Shown in pieces: positions 1-10,237 of a DNA stretch of 54,792 nucleotides (position 1 is the first letter of the stretch; every line of letters starts with the position of its first letter). The position numbers and the translations under genes are program-made. The stretch covers positions 157,678 through 212,469 of the forward strand of contig NZ_JACAFP010000011.1 of assembly GCF_015354505.1 (NCBI RefSeq). Reading direction: 5' to 3'. The stretch is from Microbacterium sp. UFMG61. GTDB taxonomy: Bacteria > Actinomycetota > Actinomycetes > Actinomycetales > Microbacteriaceae. The notes under the pieces were generated by a model. The model made no database searches. It was not told the origin of the DNA and worked only from the letters and a program-made list of their open reading frames with translations.

Positions 1-21
1 GACCGGAGCAGAAGCCGTGTC

Positions 22-1044
22 TCACGCGTGCGCCGGAGCCCCCTCGATCGAGCTGCGGGTGACCCTCTTGCGGAAGATCCAGTAGGTCCACGTCTGGTAC
101 GCCAGCACGAGGGGCAGGGCGATCAGCGCGGTCCAACTCATGATGGTCAGCGTATACGGCGTGCTCGACGCGTTCTCGATCGTGAGGCTGAACGCCGGGT
201 CGATCGTCGACGGCATCACGTAGGGGAACAGCGCCGCGAACAGCATCACGACAGCGGATGCTACGGTGCCGGCGCCGAACGTGAACGCCCACCCGTCGAC
301 CCGGCGCAGCGACGCGACGATCGCCGCCACGAGAGAGAGAGCAGCCACGAGACCGCAGGCGATCACGAAGTACAACAGCGGCGCCTCGCGCCCGGCGGCC
401 ATCATGACGGTCCAGATCACGGTGACGGCCGCGGCGAGCACGGTCGGCACCGCAGCGAGCTTCACCAGGCGACGAGCATCCTCGTGCACCTGTCCGTCGG
501 TCTTGAGTGCCACGAACAGCACGCCGTGCAGGAAGAACAGCAGCAGGGTCGTCACGCCGACGAGCAGCGCGTACGGGTTCAGCAGCGCGAAGAAGCCGCC
601 CACGTAGATGTGATTCTCATCGATCGCCACTCCCTGCACGATGTTGCCGAAGGCGACGCCCCACAGGAACGCGGGGACGGCCGAGCCGATCACGATCATC
701 CGGTCGAAGCCGCGCTTCCACTTCGCCGATTCGCGCTGGTGCCGGTACTCGAACGAGACGCCTCGCAGGATCAGCGCGAGCAGGATCAGCAGCAGCGGCA
801 GATAGAACCCGCTGAACAGCGTGGCGTACCACTCGGGGAACGACGCGAACAGGCAGGCGCCGGCGACGATGACCCAGGTCTCGTTGAGATCCCAGATCGG
901 ACCGATCGTGTTGATGACCTGGCGACGCGAGACGTCGTTCTTGCCGAGGAAGGGCAGCGACATGCCCACACCGAAGTCGAAACCGTCGAGCACGAAGTAG
1001 CCGACGAAGAGGAAGGCGACGATCCAGAACCACATGTATTCCAT
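22..1044 (-). CDS. cydB: Cytochrome bd ubiquinol oxidase subunit II
   Basis: This is subunit II of the cytochrome bd quinol oxidase, a multi-pass membrane protein that forms the high-oxygen-affinity terminal oxidase with CydA. The 340-residue protein begins MEYMWFWIVAFLFVGYFVLD and carries the family's N-terminal DGFDFGVGM motif, an LNETWVIVAGACLFA segment, and many hydrophobic helices. An in-frame extension upstream of the chosen ATG is only read-through of the cydA antisense frame, so the start is set at the conserved MEYMWFW. A purine-rich GAAAGGGAA lies just before it. It follows cydA by 14 nt in the same direction, so the two are an operon. cydDC is not seen; it would lie beyond the left edge. 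Confidence 0.96.
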   Translation of the reverse strand: MEYMWFWIVAFLFVGYFVLDGFDFGVGMSLPFLGKNDVSRRQVINTIGPIWDLNETWVIVAGACLFASFPEWYATLFSGFYLPLLLILLALILRGVSFEYRHQRESAKWKRGFDRMIVIGSAVPAFLWGVAFGNIVQGVAIDENHIYVGGFFALLNPYALLVGVTTLLLFFLHGVLFVALKTDGQVHEDARRLVKLAAVPTVLAAAVTVIWTVMMAAGREAPLLYFVIACGLVAALSLVAAIVASLRRVDGWAFTFGAGTVASAVVMLFAALFPYVMPSTIDPAFSLTIENASSTPYTLTIMSWTALIALPLVLAYQTWTYWIFRKRVTRSSIEGAPAHA

Positions 1045-1058
1045 GACTGTTCCCTTTC

Positions 1059-2474
1059 TCAGTACACGACGGACGGCAGCTGGGCCGTCTCCTCGTGGGG
1101 CTGTTCTTCGGTGTCGGGGCCCTTCTGGGCTGCCCGGATGATGAGGCGGACCTCGACCACGGCGAGAGCTGCGTAGATCGCGGTGAACGCGATCAGCGAG
1201 ATGAGCACTTCGACCCCGCTCACTCCCGGCGAGACGCCGTCCTGCGTGGTCATGAGCCCGAAGACGATCCAGGGCTGCCGGCCCATCTCGGTGAAGACCC
1301 AGCCCATGATGTTGGCGGCGAGCGCCAGCGGGAACGACCAGATCGCGAGCTTCCACATCCACGGAGCCGGGGGCTTCTTGGCGCCCTTGCGGGTCAGCCA
1401 CAGGCCGGCGACGGCGACGAGCGCTGCGGCCATACCGAGGCCGATCATCCAGCGGAACGCCCAGTAGGTGACCCACAGGATGGGGGCGAACTCGGTGAGG
1501 CCGGTGTCGGCGAAGGTGGTCGCGTACTCGGCGTTGAGGTCGTTGATGCCGTGCACGCAGGCGTCGAACGTGTGCGTCGACAGGAGTGAGAGCAGGTACG
1601 GCACGCGGATCGAGAAGAGCTCGGAGCTGCCGTCGGGCGTGCCGAGGGTGAAGATGCTGAAGGATGCATCGGCACCGCAGACCGTGTTGAACGTGGCTTC
1701 CGCCGCCGCCATCTTCATCGGCTGCGCCGCGTACATCGCGAGTCCCAGCTGGTCACCCGTGAGCACGACGCCGGCCGTCGAGACGATCATCGCCCACAGA
1801 CCGAACTTCAGCGAGATGCGCATGGTGTCGAAGTGCTGGCCACGGGCGAGGTGCCAGGCCGACACCGAGATCACGACACCGGCGGCGAACATCAGCGCGC
1901 CGAAGATCGTGTGCGGGAAGGCGGCGAGCGCGACGGGGTTCGTCAGCAGCGCCCAGAAGTCGGTGAGCTCGGCGCGGTTGGTCTCGGGGTTGAAGACGTA
2001 GCCGACGGGGTTCTGCATGAACGCGTTGGCGGCGATGATGAAGTACGCCGACAGGATGCTGCTGATCGAGACGCACCAGATGGTGGCGAGGTGCAGCTTC
2101 TGCGGGAGCTTGTCCCACCCGAAGATCCACAGGCCGATGAACGTGGCCTCGAAGAAGAACGCGAGCAGGCCCTCGAAGGCCAGCGGGGCGCCGAAGACGT
2201 CACCGACGAAGCGCGAGTAGTCCGACCAGTTCATGCCGAACTGGAACTCCTGCACGATGCCGGTCACGACGCCCATGGCGAAGTTGATCAGGAAGATCTT
2301 TCCGAAGAACCGTGTGAGGTGCAGGTACTGCACCTTGCCGGTGCGCACCCATGCGGTCTGGAAGATCGCGGCGACCAGCGCCATGCCGATCGTCAGCGGC
2401 ACGAACAGGTAGTGGTAGACGGTCGTGAGACCGAACTGCCATCGAGACAGGACCAGCGGGTCGAGCCATTCCAT
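1059..2474 (-). CDS. cydA: Cytochrome bd ubiquinol oxidase subunit I
   Basis: Subunit I of cytochrome bd oxidase oxidises quinol and carries haems b558, b595 and d in the membrane. The 471-residue protein starts MEWLDPLVLSRWQFGLTTVY followed by HYLFVPLTIG, which holds the N-terminal haem-ligand histidine, and contains the hallmark GRQPW motif (EMGRQPWIVFGL) near residue 390. Its length fits the short Q-loop class common in actinobacteria. A good ribosome-binding site (AAGGAG) lies about 7 nt before the ATG. The gene is first of a cydAB operon, downstream of a regulator gene in the same orientation; a 9-bp hairpin lies between them. Confidence 0.97.
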   Translation of the reverse strand: MEWLDPLVLSRWQFGLTTVYHYLFVPLTIGMALVAAIFQTAWVRTGKVQYLHLTRFFGKIFLINFAMGVVTGIVQEFQFGMNWSDYSRFVGDVFGAPLAFEGLLAFFFEATFIGLWIFGWDKLPQKLHLATIWCVSISSILSAYFIIAANAFMQNPVGYVFNPETNRAELTDFWALLTNPVALAAFPHTIFGALMFAAGVVISVSAWHLARGQHFDTMRISLKFGLWAMIVSTAGVVLTGDQLGLAMYAAQPMKMAAAEATFNTVCGADASFSIFTLGTPDGSSELFSIRVPYLLSLLSTHTFDACVHGINDLNAEYATTFADTGLTEFAPILWVTYWAFRWMIGLGMAAALVAVAGLWLTRKGAKKPPAPWMWKLAIWSFPLALAANIMGWVFTEMGRQPWIVFGLMTTQDGVSPGVSGVEVLISLIAFTAIYAALAVVEVRLIIRAAQKGPDTEEQPHEETAQLPSVVY

Positions 2475-2507
2475 GAGCCACTCCTTCTTCCGTGCCCTGG
2501 TTCTTCT

Positions 2508-2529
2508 GTGCGCCGGATCACCGGCGCAC
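2508..2529. terminator. 9-bp hairpin between regulator and cydA
   Basis: GTGCGCCGG and CCGGCGCAC form perfect 9-bp arms around an ATCA tetraloop. It lies 34 nt upstream of cydA and 70 nt downstream of the regulator stop codon. There is no T-run, so it could be a weak terminator, a leader hairpin or an operator; the sequence does not decide. Confidence 0.45.
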
Positions 2530-2599
2530 CGGGTGCCACGCTAATGACGGGCCTGCTGCCCTCGAGGGGCCGCAGACCGTGAATAAGACAGATGCTCGC

Positions 2600-3262
2600 C
2601 TAGGCGGCGGTCATCTCCGTCAGGCGCAGCTGCACCACGCACTCAGCAGGCACAGCGCAGTCCGCCGCGAGGGCGGGCGTGCGCACGGCCTCGGCAGCGA
2701 GCGGCCCACCGGCTTCGGTGAGCACCCCCTGCATGAGGCCGAGGTGCACGGAGCACAGCATCGGACGGTCTTCGGCGCGACCCGCGGCGTGCGGGCACGG
2801 GCTGAGATCGACGGTGAGCTGCTCGTCATCGACGACGGGCTCGAAGCCGCTCTCCTCCAAGTGTTCGATCAGGGCGTCCAGCTGGTAGGTCGCATCGCGA
2901 CCCAGAGCGGATGCGGATGCGGGGAGCACGCGACGCAGCAGGTCGCCGCGCTCGGCGGCGGCCTTGGCCTTGTCGCGAGCGATGGGGCTGGAGGCATCGC
3001 TCATGCCGGTCGCGGCGCTGTACAGCGTGCGCGGACGTCCGCGGGTGGTGCGGTGCTCGCTGGCCTGGATCACGTAGCCGCCCTCGATGAGGCGCTGCAG
3101 GTGCTCGCGCACGGTGTTCGGATGCAGCCCGGTCGCCTCGCACAGCTCGCCGATCGTGCGCTCTGCACGGGACTGTCCGGTGCCGCCCTCGAACAGCGCG
3201 TGCAGAATCCGCACGCGCGAGAAGCTCGAAATCGGCCCGCAGACGGGCCCGCCGTTGGCCAT
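2600..3262 (-). CDS. ArsR/SufR-like winged-helix regulator with C-terminal cysteine cluster (COG2345 type)
   Basis: This is a 220-residue DNA-binding protein. Residues about 10-65 form a winged helix (SRVRILHALFEGG, then GLHPNTVREHLQRLIEGGYV), and the C-terminal half carries four cysteines: CPH, then CSVHLGL, DCAVP and ECVVQL. This layout resembles the COG2345/SufR family, whose cysteines can bind an iron-sulfur cluster; that this protein does so is inference. It lies directly upstream of cydAB on the same strand, so a redox or oxygen-responsive control of the oxidase genes is plausible. The start is the ATG of MANGG; GATACT sits 6 nt before it and would give a leaderless transcript. It is divergent from radA. 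Confidence 0.8.
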   Translation of the reverse strand: MANGGPVCGPISSFSRVRILHALFEGGTGQSRAERTIGELCEATGLHPNTVREHLQRLIEGGYVIQASEHRTTRGRPRTLYSAATGMSDASSPIARDKAKAAAERGDLLRRVLPASASALGRDATYQLDALIEHLEESGFEPVVDDEQLTVDLSPCPHAAGRAEDRPMLCSVHLGLMQGVLTEAGGPLAAEAVRTPALAADCAVPAECVVQLRLTEMTAA

Positions 3263-3362
3263 GAACCCAGTATCCCGTTGTGGCACAGCGCCAGCGAGTG
3301 GTTCCGCCGTGAATAATGCCCTTCGCAATAGGGATGTCGGATACCGGCGATAGCCTGGCTGC

Positions 3363-4730
3363 ATGGCCACCCGCAAACCCGCTCCCCCTGCCTATGTCTG
3401 CACGGAATGCGGATGGACGACCGCCAAGTGGGTGGGCCGGTGCGGCGAATGCCAGCAGTGGGGCACCGTGCAGGAGCAGAGCGCGCAGACCGGCATCCTG
3501 AGTCGTGTCACCCCCCTCGCGCCGACCGCCGCGCGCGCTGCGCGCCCCATCACGCAGATCACCACCGAAGACGCCCCGCGCCGCACGAGCGGCGTCGGCG
3601 AGTTCGACCGCGTGCTGGGGGGCGGCATCGTCCCGGGCGCTGCGATCCTGCTCAGCGGCGAGCCCGGCGTCGGCAAGTCCACGCTGCTGCTCGAGGTGGC
3701 GGCACAGGCCGCCCGGGGTGGCCGCCGCGTTCTCTACGCGAGCGCCGAGGAATCCCCGGGTCAGGTGCGTCTGCGCGCCGAGCGCACCGGCGCGCTGCAC
3801 GACGAGCTCTTCCTCGCGAGCGAGACAGACCTCGCGACGATCCTCGGCCACATCGATGCGGTGCAGCCCCAGCTCGTGATCGTCGACTCCGTGCAGACGG
3901 TCTCGTCGTCGCTGATCGACGGCGCGGCCGGCCAGCCGAGCCAGGTGCGCGAGGTCGCGGCGACCCTCATCCGCGTTGCGAAGGACCGCGGGCTGCCCGT
4001 CATCCTCGTGGGCCATGTGACCAAAGACGGCACCGTCGCCGGCCCCCGCGTGCTCGAGCACCTGGTCGACGTCGTGTGCCACTTCGAGGGCGACCGGCAG
4101 ACGTCGCTGCGATTCATCCGGGCGCTCAAGAACCGCTTCGGTCCGACCGACGAGGTCGGCTGCTTCGAGATGACCGGCGACGGCATCGCCGAGGTTCCCG
4201 ATCCCTCGGGGCTCTTCCTCTCGCAGGGCGAGACCGAGCCGGGCACCTGCGTCGCCATCTCGCTCGAGGGCCGCCGCGCGCTGCCGGTCGAGGTGCAGGC
4301 GCTCACGATCGACACCGCCGCCCCGAACCCGCGCCGCGTCGTGCACGGCCTCGACGCGTCACGCGTGGCGATGGTGCTGGCGATCCTCGAGCGGCGCGCC
4401 GGCATCAAGACGAGCAACCTCGACGTCTACGTGTCTACCGTCGGCGGTGTGCGGTTCACCGAGCCGGCGGCCGACCTCGCCATCGCAGTCGCCGTCGCGG
4501 GGTCGATCCAGCAGATCCGGGTTCCGCGCACCGTGGCCGCGGTCGGCGAACTCAGCCTCGCCGGCGAGATCCGCCCCGTGACCCAGTCGGCGCAGCGCCG
4601 CAACGAGGCCAAGCGCCTCGGCTACGAGCAGGTCGTCGACGATCGGTCGAAGACGCTGCGTGCGGCGCTGAACGACGTCCGCGCCCGCAACACCTCGCGT
4701 CGTCCCGAGCGCGACATCCCACCGTTCTGA
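3363..4730 (+). CDS. radA: DNA repair protein RadA
   Basis: RadA is a RecA-like ATPase and branch-migration helicase acting in recombinational repair. The 455-residue protein has an N-terminal zinc finger (C13, C16, C27, C30), a Walker A motif GEPGVGKST near residue 100, the RadA-specific KNRFG motif near 256, and a Lon-protease-like C-terminal domain that includes RVVHGLDASRVAMVLAILE. The sequence TAGCCT lies exactly 6 nt before the ATG and there is no Shine-Dalgarno, which suggests a leaderless mRNA. It is divergent from the cysteine-rich regulator, with about 100 nt between them. Confidence 0.97.
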   Translation: MATRKPAPPAYVCTECGWTTAKWVGRCGECQQWGTVQEQSAQTGILSRVTPLAPTAARAARPITQITTEDAPRRTSGVGEFDRVLGGGIVPGAAILLSGEPGVGKSTLLLEVAAQAARGGRRVLYASAEESPGQVRLRAERTGALHDELFLASETDLATILGHIDAVQPQLVIVDSVQTVSSSLIDGAAGQPSQVREVAATLIRVAKDRGLPVILVGHVTKDGTVAGPRVLEHLVDVVCHFEGDRQTSLRFIRALKNRFGPTDEVGCFEMTGDGIAEVPDPSGLFLSQGETEPGTCVAISLEGRRALPVEVQALTIDTAAPNPRRVVHGLDASRVAMVLAILERRAGIKTSNLDVYVSTVGGVRFTEPAADLAIAVAVAGSIQQIRVPRTVAAVGELSLAGEIRPVTQSAQRRNEAKRLGYEQVVDDRSKTLRAALNDVRARNTSRRPERDIPPF

Positions 4731-4750
4731 CGCGTGTCGTCTCGGCCCCG

Positions 4751-5161
4751 TCAGGCGTCGAGCGCCTTAAGGATCTCCTCGGGCGACGCCTGCATCGGAT
4801 GCGGGCCGGCGATGTCGAGGAACACCGTCGTGATCGGATGCGTGGCGAGGAACTTCCGCAGCCACTCCGCGGTGTAGATCCCGACGCCCGGGGGCAGGTT
4901 CTCGGGCTTGTTCTTCGCATCGCTGAACAGCAGCAGCGCGAGATCGCCCGACTTCGGGTCGCGGTACGTCCACACCTCGCCGCTGTCGAGAGGGTTGTCG
5001 CGTGCGCCGGGCTTGATCAGCGGTACGACGGTCGTGCCGTGACGCAGGGCCAGGGCGACCGCGGCGATGTCCTGCTTCTCGAGCGCCTGCGCGAGAGCAT
5101 CCGACCGGAAATCCTCGGGTGCGGGCTTGTTCTTTCCGGACTTCGCCTTCTTCGATGCCAT
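4751..5161 (-). CDS. SseB-like protein (weak assignment)
   Basis: This 136-residue, probably cytoplasmic protein begins with a lysine-rich stretch (MASKKAKSGKNKPAPEDF) and continues with LAQALEKQDIAAVALAL and GDLALLLFSDAKN, which resembles the SseB N-terminal domain. The function of SseB domains outside enterobacterial rhodanese enhancement is not established, so no role is claimed. It converges on radA with only 20 nt between the stops. TAAGCT sits 6 nt upstream of the ATG and no ribosome-binding site is visible, again suggesting a leaderless start. Confidence 0.7.
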   Translation of the reverse strand: MASKKAKSGKNKPAPEDFRSDALAQALEKQDIAAVALALRHGTTVVPLIKPGARDNPLDSGEVWTYRDPKSGDLALLLFSDAKNKPENLPPGVGIYTAEWLRKFLATHPITTVFLDIAGPHPMQASPEEILKALDA

Positions 5162-5445
5162 GAGTCCAGCTTATTCACCGTGCGAGCGTCGCTGCTCATG
5201 CCGGGTTCCCCGGAAAAAGATTGGGGCCCTCTCGAGTGTCCATTGGGGATGGGAGCAGTCGAAAGGGCCCGCGGGCTCTCGAGCGGCAGTGTCGAAGCGC
5301 TGGGGACGCTATGAGTCGACGCCACTGGGGATGGCATGCGCCGCAAGTTCAAGAGAACCATCTCTATGGTATCCCAAAGAACGCACGGTGTCAGCACCGG
5401 TCGAACCCAGGCACACAGAGCGCAGGCGGCCGGAAGCGCGACAGA
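5162..5445. other. Intergenic region without a convincing gene
   Basis: These 284 nt lie upstream of the SseB-like gene and downstream of the DUF4232-like gene. No ORF here has a plausible start, composition or family. The stretch contains four TGGGG(A/C) words between about 5222 and 5330 and partial inverted repeats around GGGCCC. The -10 of the SseB-like gene is at 5168-5173. Nothing else is recognised. Confidence 0.5.
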
Positions 5446-6132
5446 TCAGTACAGCAGGATCTGCGCGGTCGTCGCCCCGGCGAACCCGCCGATCTCGACC
5501 GACACGTGATACGACGATCCCCCACCGGGAGCCCTCGGACGGTTCTCCTGCGCGCAGGTGTCGACGCTCGACCGCGTGCGGTCCCACACCACGGGCACCT
5601 TGCTCGTGACGGTCGCCCCTGCGGCGAGGGTCGCGATCATGCTGCTCGGGTTCTCCTGGCAGTCGCTCGAGCGCCACCACACGTCTTCACCGCTCGAAAC
5701 CGTGAACCGCTGCGTGGCGGAGCCGACGTCGATCGTGCAGTCCGCAGACCCGCGGTTCGTCAGCGAGATCGACAGATTCGGCAGCGCGCCCGCGGGGTAC
5801 GACTCGGCATCCGTGACCGCGGCGACCTCGACGTCGCCGGCCTGGCACGCGACGATGCCGGGCGACTGCTCGACGCTCGGGCCGTCGGTCGGCGTCTCAC
5901 CCTCCTGCGTCTGCTGGGGCGTGGGAGTCAGCGACTCGCTCTGCGCGGGTGACGGAGACGGAGCCGCAGGCGTCGACGACGAGGTCGGCACCGGTGAGGC
6001 CTCGGTCGCCCCGGCCCACGGGCGGGCCATCAGGAGCCACACCGAGACGCCGACGACCGCGAGCACCACGATCAGGGCGACCAGGGTCACCAGTCGCCGA
6101 CGACGATAGACGGCAGCAGACTGACGGGGCAT
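5446..6132 (-). CDS. Membrane-anchored secreted protein, DUF4232-like C-terminal domain
   Basis: The 228-residue protein has a short basic cytoplasmic N-terminus (MPRQSAAVYRRRR), one transmembrane helix at about residues 13-36, a Ser/Thr/Pro-rich linker at about 40-85, and a C-terminal beta-rich domain beginning near IVACQAGDVEVAAVT. That domain has several cysteines and the phrase LSISLTNRGSADCTIDVG, which resembles DUF4232-type extracellular domains. It is probably displayed outside the membrane; function unknown. TAATCT lies 6 nt before the ATG and overlaps the stop codon of argA upstream, so it seems to have its own leaderless promoter rather than relying on argA. Confidence 0.75.
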   Translation of the reverse strand: MPRQSAAVYRRRRLVTLVALIVVLAVVGVSVWLLMARPWAGATEASPVPTSSSTPAAPSPSPAQSESLTPTPQQTQEGETPTDGPSVEQSPGIVACQAGDVEVAAVTDAESYPAGALPNLSISLTNRGSADCTIDVGSATQRFTVSSGEDVWWRSSDCQENPSSMIATLAAGATVTSKVPVVWDRTRSSVDTCAQENRPRAPGGGSSYHVSVEIGGFAGATTAQILLY

Positions 6133-6141
6133 GTATCCAGA

Positions 6142-6645
6142 TTAGTTGAGGCTTTTGAGCATCCTGGTGTTCCCCAGGGTGTTCGGCTTGACGTGCGCGA
6201 GATCGAGGAATTCCTCGACACCGGCATCGCCGCTGCGCAGCAGCTGGGAGTACACATCGGGGTCCACGACCTGCTCGCCGATGGGCGTGTATCCGCGCCG
6301 ACCGAAGAACTCCACCTCGAAGGTCAGGCAGAAGAGGCGACTCAGGCCGAGCACCCGGGCGTTCTCCTCGAGGTGGCCGACGATCGCGCCGCCGACGCCG
6401 TGGTGCAGCCAGTCGTCGCGGACCATGAGGGTGCGCACCTCACCGAGGTCTTCCCAGAACACGTGCAGCGCACCGCATCCGATCAGCTGCCCATCGGCCT
6501 CGGCGACCACGAACTCCTGCACGGCGCCGTAGAGCACGGCCAGGTCCTTGCCGAGAAGGATGCGCTGCTCGACCATCGGCTGCAGAAGGGCACGGATGCC
6601 GACGATGTCGGCGCTGCGCGCCGGACGGACGATGTACTCGCTCAC
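6142..6645 (-). CDS. argA: Amino-acid N-acetyltransferase (GNAT-type ArgA)
   Basis: This enzyme acetylates L-glutamate with acetyl-CoA, the first step of arginine synthesis. The 167-residue protein is a single GNAT domain of the actinobacterial short ArgA type, with EYIVRPARSADI at the start, VGGAIVGHLEENARVLG as the acetyl-CoA loop (degenerate Q/RxxGxG/A), FFGRRGYTPIGEQV, and the characteristic C-terminus EFLDLAHVKPNTLGNTRML. The GTG at 6645 is chosen because TAGGCT lies 7 nt before it, a leaderless arrangement; an ATG at 6675 in the same frame is an alternative. An in-frame extension to 6744 would run through a palindrome and is unlikely. Confidence 0.88.
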   Translation of the reverse strand: MSEYIVRPARSADIVGIRALLQPMVEQRILLGKDLAVLYGAVQEFVVAEADGQLIGCGALHVFWEDLGEVRTLMVRDDWLHHGVGGAIVGHLEENARVLGLSRLFCLTFEVEFFGRRGYTPIGEQVVDPDVYSQLLRSGDAGVEEFLDLAHVKPNTLGNTRMLKSLN

Positions 6646-6706
6646 GGCATCCAGCCTAGAACCCGTGACCTCCATGGTCGCTGAAGCGCCCCCCACACCG
6701 TTCACG

Positions 6707-6753
6707 TCGCTCACTTTGCAGATGTTCCGGCCCGATATCTGCAAAGTGAGCGA
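6707..6753. repeat. Perfect 17-bp inverted repeat, intergenic
   Basis: TCGCTCACTTTGCAGAT at 6707-6723 is repeated in exact inverse complement at 6737-6753 around a 13-nt loop. It lies between the argA start and the clpC terminator. No T-run follows on either side, so it is not a typical terminator. It is independent of the 17-nt half-site family described elsewhere in this window but shares its intergenic, long-armed character. Confidence 0.85.
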
Positions 6754-6789
6754 TTCGAACCGGAGGGGAGGAAACCGGCCGCAGACACG

Positions 6790-6824
6790 CAGAAGGGGCG
6801 GATTCTCTGCATCCGCCCCTTCTG
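6790..6824 (-). terminator. Terminator of clpC
   Basis: Fourteen-base arms CAGAAGGGGCGGAT and ATCCGCCCCTTCTG enclose a 7-nt loop, immediately downstream of the clpC stop codon at 6834. The stem is GC-rich and ends in a short T/C run on the minus strand, as expected for intrinsic termination. Confidence 0.85.
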
Positions 6825-6833
6825 TCTCAGGGA

Positions 6834-9359
<2,526 letters not shown>

Positions 9360-9521
9360 GCTGTGACTCCTTATTCGCACTGGGGCGAAGCGCTGAGTCC
9401 TGCGACGGTCTCCGCGCCTGTACATCGAGAGTAACCACCGCACGGATGACGTATGCCCGTGTTCGCCGTCGGCATAGCGCCTCGGCATTCGGCGTAATCC
9501 GGGGCGGTTTCGACAGGAGCC

Positions 9522-9581
9522 TTGACGCAACATATCGATTCTCGTTATGTTAACGACTATCGGTAATATCGACCATCGATA
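9522..9581 (+). promoter_or_regulatory. Promoter and candidate operators of the DUF2975 operon
   Basis: TTGACG at 9522 and TTATGT at 9545 are separated by 17 nt and form a strong sigma-A-type promoter. AACATA (9529-9534) and TATGTT (9546-9551) are an inverted repeat spanning the -35/-10 interval. Downstream of the expected start, TATCG (9567-9571) and CGATA (9577-9581) form another inverted repeat, and ATCGRY words occur at 9534, 9559, 9568 and 9575. The small HTH protein encoded at the end of the operon is the obvious candidate to bind here; that link is inference. Confidence 0.65.
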
Positions 9582-9592
9582 AGGAGTGGATG

Positions 9593-10237
9593 ATGACCTC
9601 GACGAAGACGGACCGCGCACTCAGCCGCGGCGACATCGGGGCCCTGATGGGGTTCTGCATCTCAGGATTCGTGATCGCCGCGTACATCACGGTGTTCTCG
9701 GTCATGCGGATCGTCGAGCTGGCCGGGGGCGTGAACGTGCCGGTGCTCGTGGAGTTCGTGGGCGACCGCACGCCGGTCGACCTGCCGCTCGGCACCGGCG
9801 ACAGCATCCCCGTCGGGGTCGACAGAGCCACCATCACTGTGCCGCAGCTGCCGGCGATCGCCTCCGTGCCCGGCATCATCGGCCAGGTCCTGCAGATCGT
9901 CACGATCGTCGTCGTGATCGGATGCCTCATCCTGCTCGCCCGGAGCACCGTGCGCGGTCGCATCTTCAGCCGCGGGCACACGGCTCTCGTCGCCACCGCG
10001 GGAATCACGGGACTCGTGGGTTTCTCGGCGATCCGTCTGTTCGACAACATGCTCGCGAACGCGACGGTCGCGCACGTGACCGACAACACCGTCGACAACG
10101 CCATGATCGCCGTCGAGCCGTTCACCTTCATCCTCGCCGCGTTCGTGATCGCCCTCATCGCCACCGTCTTCGCCATCGGCGACCGCCTGCAGCGTGAGAA
10201 CGCGGCACTCGAGGACGACACGAAGGGACTCGTCTGA
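9593..10237 (+). CDS. DUF2975-type membrane protein 1
   Basis: This is a 214-residue integral membrane protein with about four hydrophobic helices (for example DIGALMGFCISGFVIAAYI, then VTIVVVIGCLILLA, a helix after RIFSRGHTALVATAGITG, and FTFILAAFVIALIATVFAIG). The SxGRIFSRGHT segment and the operon with a small Cro/C1 regulator match DUF2975 proteins. The second of two adjacent ATGs is chosen because AAGGAG lies 6 nt before it. The protein ends with LQRENAALEDDTKGLV, a tail that recurs almost unchanged in the two following proteins. Function is unknown. Confidence 0.75.
   Translation: MTSTKTDRALSRGDIGALMGFCISGFVIAAYITVFSVMRIVELAGGVNVPVLVEFVGDRTPVDLPLGTGDSIPVGVDRATITVPQLPAIASVPGIIGQVLQIVTIVVVIGCLILLARSTVRGRIFSRGHTALVATAGITGLVGFSAIRLFDNMLANATVAHVTDNTVDNAMIAVEPFTFILAAFVIALIATVFAIGDRLQRENAALEDDTKGLV

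Noticed and set aside
3407..5314. Plus-strand frame of 635 codons overlapping radA
   Set aside because: It is an arginine/proline-rich out-of-frame translation of radA that also runs over the antisense of the SseB-like gene.
5221..5952. Plus-strand gene in the 5.2-5.9 kb region
   Set aside because: The frame is antisense to the membrane-anchored DUF4232-like gene, which has a clear transmembrane helix and leaderless promoter; the plus-strand translation has no family character.
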